From assembly GCA_040751755.1 (NCBI GenBank), contig JBFMHC010000046.1:1-64000 (forward strand): 64,000 bases of DNA. Direction: 5' to 3'. Origin of the DNA: PFJX01 sp040751755 (GTDB taxonomy: Bacteria; Pseudomonadota; Gammaproteobacteria; Burkholderiales; Thiobacillaceae). The translations under genes were made by a program, and so were the position numbers. Of this stretch, positions 53,597 to 64,000 are shown piece by piece. Numbering within the stretch: the first letter of the stretch is position 1; each line of letters opens with the position of its first letter. The notes beneath the pieces are model-generated. The model saw only the letters and a program-made list of their open reading frames with translations. It had not been told where the DNA came from and did no database searches.

Positions 53597-53967
53597 GCGC
53601 GGTCTCCTGCCGCCGGCAGTCGGGCATCGACGGCCTCGTGCAGGCGGACGACGTCGAGAGGCTTGGTGAGATAGTCGGCGAAGCCCGCCGCCCTGCCGCG
53701 CGCGATGTCCGCCGGCATGGCATTGGCGGTGATGGCGATCACCGGGATGTCGCGGCTGCGCGCGTCGAGCCTGAGCACCTCCAGCACCTGGTAGCCGTCC
53801 ATGCCGGGCATGTTGATGTCGAGCAGGATCAGGTCCGGGCGGCGCCCCAGCGCCAGCTCGATGCCGAGTTCCGGGGTGTGCGCGGTGAACAGCTGCAGGT
53901 GCGGGCGCCGGCCGAGGATCTGCGCCACCAGCCTCAGGTTGGAGGGGTTGTCCTCGATATACAGCAC
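53593..53967 (-). CDS. Receiver domain frame split from the upstream kinase
   Basis: A 124-residue receiver: YIEDNPSNLRLVAQILG, Asp in LILLDINMPGMDGY, Ala/Thr in VIAITANAMP and Lys in YLTKPLDVVRL. It closely matches the C-terminal receivers of the hybrid kinases at 49941 and 59953, which follow a kinase domain without a break. Here it lies in a different frame from the kinase and has no convincing ribosome-binding site before its GTG, so it is probably the displaced C-terminus of that kinase. Confidence 0.7.
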   Translation of the reverse strand: MLYIEDNPSNLRLVAQILGRRPHLQLFTAHTPELGIELALGRRPDLILLDINMPGMDGYQVLEVLRLDARSRDIPVIAITANAMPADIARGRAAGFADYLTKPLDVVRLHEAVDARLPAAGDRA

Positions 53968-54001
53968 CGTGTGCGTCGGCCCGGCGTCGTGCCGGGCGCC
54001 G

Positions 54002-57454
<3,453 letters not shown>

Positions 57455-57521
57455 GGATGTGTGGCGGGGCGGTCTTGAAGGTCAGTAGGGTTATCGGCGA
57501 AATCGCCGCAGGCTTTAGGGT

Positions 57522-59099
<1,578 letters not shown>

Positions 59100-59111
59100 G
59101 GGCCGGCCCGC

Positions 59112-59906
59112 TCAGGGCTCCAGGTCGGTGCTGTTGTCCAGGAAGCCGTGCTTCCTGAAGATCGCCTGCCCCTGCGGGCCGGCGGCGAACCGCATGAAGC
59201 GCCGCGCGGCGGCGGGATTCGCGGACACGGTGGTGAGGTTCAGCAACAGGGCCTGCGGCCTGGCGGTCCTGGGCGGGAGGTCGATTGCCTCCATGAAGGG
59301 GGCGTTCTCGGCGAAGTAGGCGGTGGCGCGGAAGTTGATGATCACGTCCGCCTCGCCCCGCTTCAGCATCAGGTTGAGGCCGCGCGAATCGGCGGCGAGG
59401 GCGGCGGCGGCGCGCACCACCTGCCCGTAGAGGCCCGCCCGCTCGAGGATATGCTGCGTCTCCACGCCGATGGCACCACGCTCCGGGCTGCCGATGACCA
59501 CCGCCAGGTCGTCCCGCAGAAGCTCGCGCAGGTCGGCCCGGACCTTCTTGGGGTTGCCCTTGCGCACGATCAGCGCCGCCTGGTTGTAGCCCACGGTGAC
59601 GAACTCGCCCAGCAGCCCTTCCGACAGGTGCCTGGTGCGGTATTCGGGGTCTCCCGGCAGGTAGAGGTCGCCGACGCCGCTCTTGCGCAGGCTCTGGTAC
59701 AGGTCCTCCGAGGCGCCCTGGCTGATGCGGATGTCCAGCCCCAGTTCCCGCTCCATGAGGCGGGCGATCTCGGTCATCGGCGGCACCAGGGTGATGCCGC
59801 AATAGATCAGGAGTTCCGGCCGCGCTTCCGCGCGGACGCCGGTGGCGAACATGCCTGCGAGCAGGCACAGGATGCCGGCGATGCGGCGCAAGCCTCGTGT
59901 CTTCAT
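59112..59906 (-). CDS. ModA-like periplasmic substrate-binding protein
   Basis: A 264-residue exported protein with a signal peptide (IAGILCLLAGMFATGVRAEA). It reads LLIYCGITLVPPMTEIARLM, GDLYLPGDPEYRTRH, IVRKGNPKKVRADLRELLRD and the C-terminal FMRFAAGPQGQAIFRKHGFL. This is the molybdate/tungstate-type binding protein fold (ModA/WtpA, PstS-like). No transporter genes are near; the next gene encodes a membrane kinase. The ATG at 59906 is preceded by GGGAGG. The ligand is a guess: an oxyanion is likely. Confidence 0.88.
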   Translation of the reverse strand: MKTRGLRRIAGILCLLAGMFATGVRAEARPELLIYCGITLVPPMTEIARLMERELGLDIRISQGASEDLYQSLRKSGVGDLYLPGDPEYRTRHLSEGLLGEFVTVGYNQAALIVRKGNPKKVRADLRELLRDDLAVVIGSPERGAIGVETQHILERAGLYGQVVRAAAALAADSRGLNLMLKRGEADVIINFRATAYFAENAPFMEAIDLPPRTARPQALLLNLTTVSANPAAARRFMRFAAGPQGQAIFRKHGFLDNSTDLEP

Positions 59907-59952
59907 GGTTCTGGCCTCCCTAGGAGATGTGTGTGGCGGAACGGTGCCCCGG

Positions 59953-62535
59953 TCATGGCGTGCCCCCGTTGGCCAGGGCCTGGTCAAGAACGCCCAGCAG
60001 GCGTTCTACGTCGAGCGGCTTGGTGAGGTAGTCGAAGCAACCCGCCGCCCTGCCGCGCGCGATGTCCTTGGGCATGGCGTTGGCGCTGATCGCGACCACC
60101 GGGATGGCGCGCGTGGTCTCGTGCTCGCGCAGGATGCGCATGACGTCCCAGCCGTCCATGTCCGGCAGGTTGATGTCCAGCAGGATCAGGTCCGGCCGAT
60201 GCGTCCGCGCCAGTTCCAGGCCCAGGCCGGGGGCGTGGGCGGCGAGCAGGCGCACGTCGCCGCGCCGCGCCAGGACGCGCTCGATCAGGCGCAGGTTGGC
60301 CGGGTTGTCCTCGATGCACAGGATGCTCCAGCGACTTGCCGCCGCAGGCGGCTCCGTGGCTGCGGGGGTGGCGGCGGCGGGGCGCTCCGTCTCCGCGCCG
60401 CCGTCGCCGGCGGCGACGCGGATCCAGAAGGTGCTGCCCTTGCCGGGCGTGCTCTCGACGCCGATCTCGCCCGCCATGACCTCCATGAGCCGCTTGGAGA
60501 GGGCGAGGCCGATGCCGGTGCCCTCGATCGCAGAGCGGTCCGCGTCCAGCCGCTCGAAGGCGGTGAACAGGCGCGCCCGCTGTTCCCCGGTGAGGCCGGG
60601 GCCGGTGTCGCTGACGCGGATCTGGACGGCGTCGCCCTCCGGCACGCAGGCCAGGCTCACCGTGCCGCCCTCGCGGTTGTATTTCACGGCGTTGGAGAGG
60701 AGGTTGAGCAGCACCTGCTTGAGGCGTGTGCGGTCGGCGAACACGAAGGTCTCGCATTGCGACGTCGGTTCGGCGATGCCGATGCCGCGCGCCTCCGCCA
60801 TCGGCTGGATCAGGCCCAGGCACTCCTGCAGGAGGCCGCGCAGGCCCAGGGGCTCCATGCTGACGGTGAGCTTGCCCGCCTCGATGCGCGCCAGGTCCAG
60901 CACCTCGTTGATCAACTCCAGGAGGTGGCGGCCGGCGTGCAGGATCTCCTGCACGTTGTCGGCCTGGTCGCGGTCGCGGACCTCCAGTTCCAGCAGCTGG
61001 CCGAAGCCGAGGATGGCGTTGAGCGGCGTGCGCAACTCGTGGCTCATGCGCGAGAGGAACTCGGACTTGGCGCGGCTGGCGCGCTCGGCCACGTCGCGCG
61101 CGCCCACCAGTTCCGCGGTGCGCAGGGCGACGCGTTCCTCCAGGTCCTCGTTGAGCCGCCGCAGCGTCTCCTCGGCGCGCTTGCGCTCGGTGATGTCCTG
61201 GGCGAAGCCGCAGATGTAGTCCTCGCCCTCCAGTTCCAGGTGGGTGGCGCGGATCTCCTTGGGGATGAGGCGGCCGTCCCTGGCGCGGTGGCGGACCTCG
61301 ATGGGGGGATGGGGGGCGGCCTTGAGCATGCGCGCGAACTCGGCGAAGTCGTGGGCGCTTTCCTCGTTCACGTCCGCCACCGTCATGCCGGCGAGCTCCG
61401 CCTGCGTGTAGCCCAGGCTGTCGGCCGCGGCGCGGTTGGCGTAAACCAGCCGGCCGTCGCTGCGCGCCAGCCAGACCTCCTGCGGCGTGTTCTCGACCAT
61501 GAACTGGGCGCGGCGCAGGGCCTGTTCCGCGCGCCTGCGCCCGCTGATGTCGACGAAGGTGGTCACGGAGCCGACGATCTCGCCATTGCTGCGGATCGGG
61601 TGCGACCAGTATTCGGTGGGGAAGGAGCTGCCGTCGGCGCGCCAGTGCACCTCGGTGTCGCAGTGCGTGCTCTCGCCGCGCAGGGTCGCCTGGCGCACGC
61701 GGCAGGTCTCCTTGGGGTAGGGGCGGCCGTCCGGGTGGGTGTGGTGCATGATGGGGTGCATCTCCCTGCCCAGCAGCTCGGCCTCCGATCGGTAGCCCAG
61801 CATCTCGACGCAGGAGCGGTTGGCGAACATGCAGCGGCCCTCCAGGTCCAGGCCGATGATCGCCTCCGCCGCCGTGTCCAGCACCAGGCGCAGGCGCTCC
61901 TCGCTGGCCCGCTGTGCCGCCTGCTGTTCCTGGATGCGGCGATTGGCGGCGAGCAGCTCCATGGCCGCGTTGACCATGCGGTCGCGCGTCCTCGCCACCA
62001 GGTTGGCGACGCTCGCCGTGGCCAGGGTGAGGCCCAGCAGCGCCAGCAGGATCGCGGCGGAGTGGGGGTTCCAGCCATCCGCGGAGACGAGGAGGAGGCC
62101 CAGCATGCCCGCCATGGCGGCGGCGCCCACCCCCCAGCACAGCCTCGGGTTGAGCCAGAGGAAGGAGTAGGCGACCAGCAGGAAGTAGAAGTAGACGAAG
62201 TCGCTGGCATGCCCGCCGCTCAGCGCCGCCAGGGCGGTATAGCCGGCGGCGTCGCCGAGGATGGGCCACGGCGCCTTGTCGGCGAGGGTGCTGCCGCGAA
62301 AGCCGAGGTAGGTGTTGAACAGGTTGCTGCCCAGGAGCAGGCCGAGCACCGGCCAGAACAGGGCGGGCTGGGTGACGGCGTCCCGGACGTGCCAGGCCGC
62401 CAGCAACAGCATGGGGATGATGAACAGGCGGTAGAACAGCAGGCCCTTGAGCCGCGCCGTGGTGCGGAACAGGAGTTCCTCCTGCTCCCGGTAGGTGGCG
62501 TCATCGACGGTGACGACGTGGTGGGGGGAGACCAT
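59953..62535 (-). CDS. Multi-spanning PAS hybrid histidine kinase
   Basis: An 860-residue hybrid kinase with an N-terminal membrane module of about six helices (residues about 30-180) instead of a periplasmic domain, then two PAS domains (about 215-465, one with AIIGLDLEGRCMFANRSC). HisKA has SEFLSRMSHELRTPLNAILG and the ATPase domain has LLNLLSNAVKYNREGG, DTGPGLTGEQR and GTGIGLALSKRLM. A receiver follows (CIEDNPANLRL, Asp in LILLDINLPDMDGW). The catalytic core is very similar to those at 49941, 54002 and 57522. It follows the methyltransferase gene by nine bases. Confidence 0.92.
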   Translation of the reverse strand: MVSPHHVVTVDDATYREQEELLFRTTARLKGLLFYRLFIIPMLLLAAWHVRDAVTQPALFWPVLGLLLGSNLFNTYLGFRGSTLADKAPWPILGDAAGYTALAALSGGHASDFVYFYFLLVAYSFLWLNPRLCWGVGAAAMAGMLGLLLVSADGWNPHSAAILLALLGLTLATASVANLVARTRDRMVNAAMELLAANRRIQEQQAAQRASEERLRLVLDTAAEAIIGLDLEGRCMFANRSCVEMLGYRSEAELLGREMHPIMHHTHPDGRPYPKETCRVRQATLRGESTHCDTEVHWRADGSSFPTEYWSHPIRSNGEIVGSVTTFVDISGRRRAEQALRRAQFMVENTPQEVWLARSDGRLVYANRAAADSLGYTQAELAGMTVADVNEESAHDFAEFARMLKAAPHPPIEVRHRARDGRLIPKEIRATHLELEGEDYICGFAQDITERKRAEETLRRLNEDLEERVALRTAELVGARDVAERASRAKSEFLSRMSHELRTPLNAILGFGQLLELEVRDRDQADNVQEILHAGRHLLELINEVLDLARIEAGKLTVSMEPLGLRGLLQECLGLIQPMAEARGIGIAEPTSQCETFVFADRTRLKQVLLNLLSNAVKYNREGGTVSLACVPEGDAVQIRVSDTGPGLTGEQRARLFTAFERLDADRSAIEGTGIGLALSKRLMEVMAGEIGVESTPGKGSTFWIRVAAGDGGAETERPAAATPAATEPPAAASRWSILCIEDNPANLRLIERVLARRGDVRLLAAHAPGLGLELARTHRPDLILLDINLPDMDGWDVMRILREHETTRAIPVVAISANAMPKDIARGRAAGCFDYLTKPLDVERLLGVLDQALANGGTP

Positions 62536-62544
62536 GGCGTGCGC

Positions 62545-63378
62545 TCAGGCGACAAGCGGCTTGCGTGCCGTGTAGATGCCGTAGCTGAAGTACTCGGGGC
62601 ATTTCCTGAACATCTCGCTCATCGCCGAGAGCCGCATGTTGATCTCCGGGTCGGAAAGCACGCGCCACATGATGCGCAGGGTGTTGACGAGGCCTTCCTC
62701 GCGCAGGATCTGGTAGGGGGTGGCGGCGGTGAAGGGGTGCTCCTCCGCCTGTGCCTCCACCAGCCCGGCCGCCTCCAGGTGGGCGATCCAGCCGCGGGAC
62801 AGCTCGGCGCCGTGGAAGGTCTCGCAGATGGTGGCGCACATCACCTGCTCGATCTCGGGGGTCGGCGGCTTCAGCCAGGCCACCTCGTTCATGCCGAGCA
62901 GGCCGCCAGGGCGCAGCAGTCGCGCCGCCTCGCGGAACAGCGGCGGCTTCTTGTTGAAGCAGGCCACCGACTGGATCACCACGCGGTCGAAGCTGGCGTC
63001 GGCGAACCCGGTGCGGCTGACGTCCATGCGTGCGTATTCGATCCTGTCCGCCAGCGCCGCGGGCGTGGCCTTGCGCGCGCGCGCCAGCATCTCGGCGTCG
63101 GCGTCCACGCCGGTGACGTGGCAAGCGCTTCTCTTCGCCAGGTGGCGCGTGGCCGAGCCGACGCCGCAGCCCAGGTCGAGGACACGCATGCCGGGCCTGA
63201 TGTCCAGTTTTCGCACCAGGTGCAAGGTGCTGGGCAGGCCGCCGGCGTGCAGCCAGGTGGTGCCCAGGTCGTCGCGCAGGAACCTGGCGAGGTTGAAGTT
63301 CTCGGCGGGCAGGATGAAGCCGCCCACCTTCACCATCTCACGCCCATGCTCACGGATCAGCAGTGCCTCTGGATTCAT
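62545..63378 (-). CDS. Class I SAM-dependent methyltransferase
   Basis: A 277-residue methyltransferase with an N-terminal extension, motif I VLDLGCGVGSATRHL near residue 67, an acidic motif II (VTGVDADAEML), and LLRPGGLLGMNEVAW (post-motif III). It resembles small-molecule methyltransferases of the ubiquinone/menaquinone or sterol class; the substrate is unknown. It is the first gene of the signalling operon, with GAGGAG upstream of the ATG. A role in modifying a signal or ligand is possible but only an inference from position. Confidence 0.85.
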   Translation of the reverse strand: MNPEALLIREHGREMVKVGGFILPAENFNLARFLRDDLGTTWLHAGGLPSTLHLVRKLDIRPGMRVLDLGCGVGSATRHLAKRSACHVTGVDADAEMLARARKATPAALADRIEYARMDVSRTGFADASFDRVVIQSVACFNKKPPLFREAARLLRPGGLLGMNEVAWLKPPTPEIEQVMCATICETFHGAELSRGWIAHLEAAGLVEAQAEEHPFTAATPYQILREEGLVNTLRIMWRVLSDPEINMRLSAMSEMFRKCPEYFSYGIYTARKPLVA

Positions 63379-63439
63379 CGCCGTCTCCTCGCGTCCGCCT
63401 GGCTGGATTGCCCGCGCATTGTGCTAGCGCGTAGGAGGC

Positions 63440-63467
63440 ATTATCGGCGGTGATGCCGAAAAATTAA
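63440..63467 (-). promoter_or_regulatory. Predicted promoter of the signalling operon
   Basis: On the minus strand TTAATT (63467-63462) and GATAAT (63445-63440) are 16 bases apart, in the only AT-rich part of the 105-base gap between polA and the methyltransferase gene. It would give a leader of about 55 bases. Confidence 0.4.
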
Positions 63468-63483
63468 CCCCGTCGCCGCGCGC

Positions 63484-64000
63484 TCAGTGCGCCGACTCCC
63501 AGTTCGGCCCCGCACCCACCTCCGCCTTCAGGGGCACGCGCAGCGCGGCGACGCCGCACATCCTTTGCGACAGCCCCTCGCGGACCGCGGCCAGTTCGGC
63601 CTCGGGCACCTCCAGAACCAGTTCGTCGTGCACCTGCATGATCAGCCGGGAACGCAGCCCCGCCTCGTCCAGCCAGCCCTGCACGGCGATCATGGCGAGC
63701 TTGATCAGGTCCGCCGCCGTGCCCTGCATGGGGGCGTTGATGGCGGCGCGCTCGGCACCCTGGCGGCGCGGGCCGGAGCGCTGGATCTCCGGCAGGTAGA
63801 GGCGGCGGCCGAACAGGGTCTCGACGAAGCCCGCCGTCCTGGCCTGCTCGCGCGTGCGGTTCATGTAGTCCAGCACGCCGGGATAGCGCGCGAAGTAGCG
63901 GTCGATGTAGGCCTGGGCGACGGTGCGCTCGACATTGAGCTGGGCGGCGAGGCCGAACGCGGACATGCCGTAGATCAGGCCGAAGTTGACCGCCTTGGCC
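63484..64000 (-). CDS. polA: DNA polymerase I, C-terminal part (cut by window edge)
   Basis: The last 171 codons of DNA polymerase I. Motif B (O-helix) is seen at the edge as AKAVNFGLIYGMSAFGLA, followed by ARYPGVLDYMNRTREQARTAG, GRRLYLPEI, the NAPMQGTAADLIKLAM segment, and motif C QVHDELVLEVPE with the catalytic Asp. It acts in Okazaki-fragment processing and repair. The N-terminal exonuclease domains lie beyond the window. Confidence 0.97.
   Translation of the reverse strand, partial: AKAVNFGLIYGMSAFGLAAQLNVERTVAQAYIDRYFARYPGVLDYMNRTREQARTAGFVETLFGRRLYLPEIQRSGPRRQGAERAAINAPMQGTAADLIKLAMIAVQGWLDEAGLRSRLIMQVHDELVLEVPEAELAAVREGLSQRMCGVAALRVPLKAEVGAGPNWESAH

Overview
The window is 64 kb of very GC-rich (roughly 70 percent), densely packed bacterial chromosome. 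The gene families point to a betaproteobacterium, probably of the Rhodocyclales/Nitrosomonadales type. The clues are an acidithiobacillus/betaproteobacterial-type GshA next to GshB, an SAH riboswitch in front of ahcY, a dapF-DUF484-xerC block, DUF294/acetate-symporter/DUF4212 clusters, and an SHP/DHC/cytochrome b561 electron-transfer cluster with QseBC-like regulators. I cannot name the genus from sequence alone. No rRNA, tRNA, CRISPR array, insertion sequence or phage gene was recognised.

1-24.4 kb is mostly housekeeping. It holds a TlpA-like thioredoxin, DinB, glutathione synthesis (gshA-gshB) with apbE, a pseudopilin, trmL, yggX, ubiE, xerC, DUF484, dapF, a phospholipid block (PlsC-like, CdsA-like, CDP-alcohol transferase), a chemoreceptor with a covalent-haem motif, two LpxL-like acyltransferases, the methyl cycle (metK, and ahcY behind an SAH riboswitch), a chemoreceptor-PilZ fusion, an HDOD protein and hemE. 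A GC-rich palindromic repeat family is scattered between these genes. One copy lies in frame inside gshB and another has become the 5' end of the apbE reading frame.

24.4-36.7 kb is a transport and signalling block. It has a VC_2705-type sodium:solute symporter with its DUF4212 subunit and an ActP-like symporter with its DUF485 partner. Both symporters carry unusual Ala/Lys-rich insertions. Two CBS-DUF294 nucleotidyltransferase paralogues, a DEDDh exonuclease and a TctDE-like two-component pair accompany them.

36.7-43.0 kb is a redox module: cytochrome b561, the SHP monohaem cytochrome, the DHC dihaem cytochrome, a small secreted Ala/Lys-rich protein and two QseBC-like two-component systems. 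Three TTAA-N7-TTAA direct repeats (PmrA/QseB-box-like) lie in front of b561, the Ala/Lys-rich gene and SHP. The last two promoters share a longer identical layout, which suggests one regulon.

43.1-63.4 kb starts with moaE and continues as about 19 kb of signalling genes, all on the minus strand and many with ATGA start/stop overlaps. Read in the direction of transcription they are: a methyltransferase, a PAS hybrid kinase, a ModA-like binding protein, a kinase, a giant Hpt-REC-REC-PAS kinase whose terminal REC is out of frame, a PhnD-like binding protein, a hybrid kinase, a REC-HD-GYP phosphodiesterase, a CHASE-PAS kinase, a CheY-like receiver, an Hpt-REC-REC-GGDEF cyclase and a truncated Hpt-like ORF. 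Two periplasmic binding proteins without any transporter, each beside a membrane kinase, suggest binding-protein-triggered sensing that feeds phosphorelay and c-di-GMP output. The window ends inside polA.
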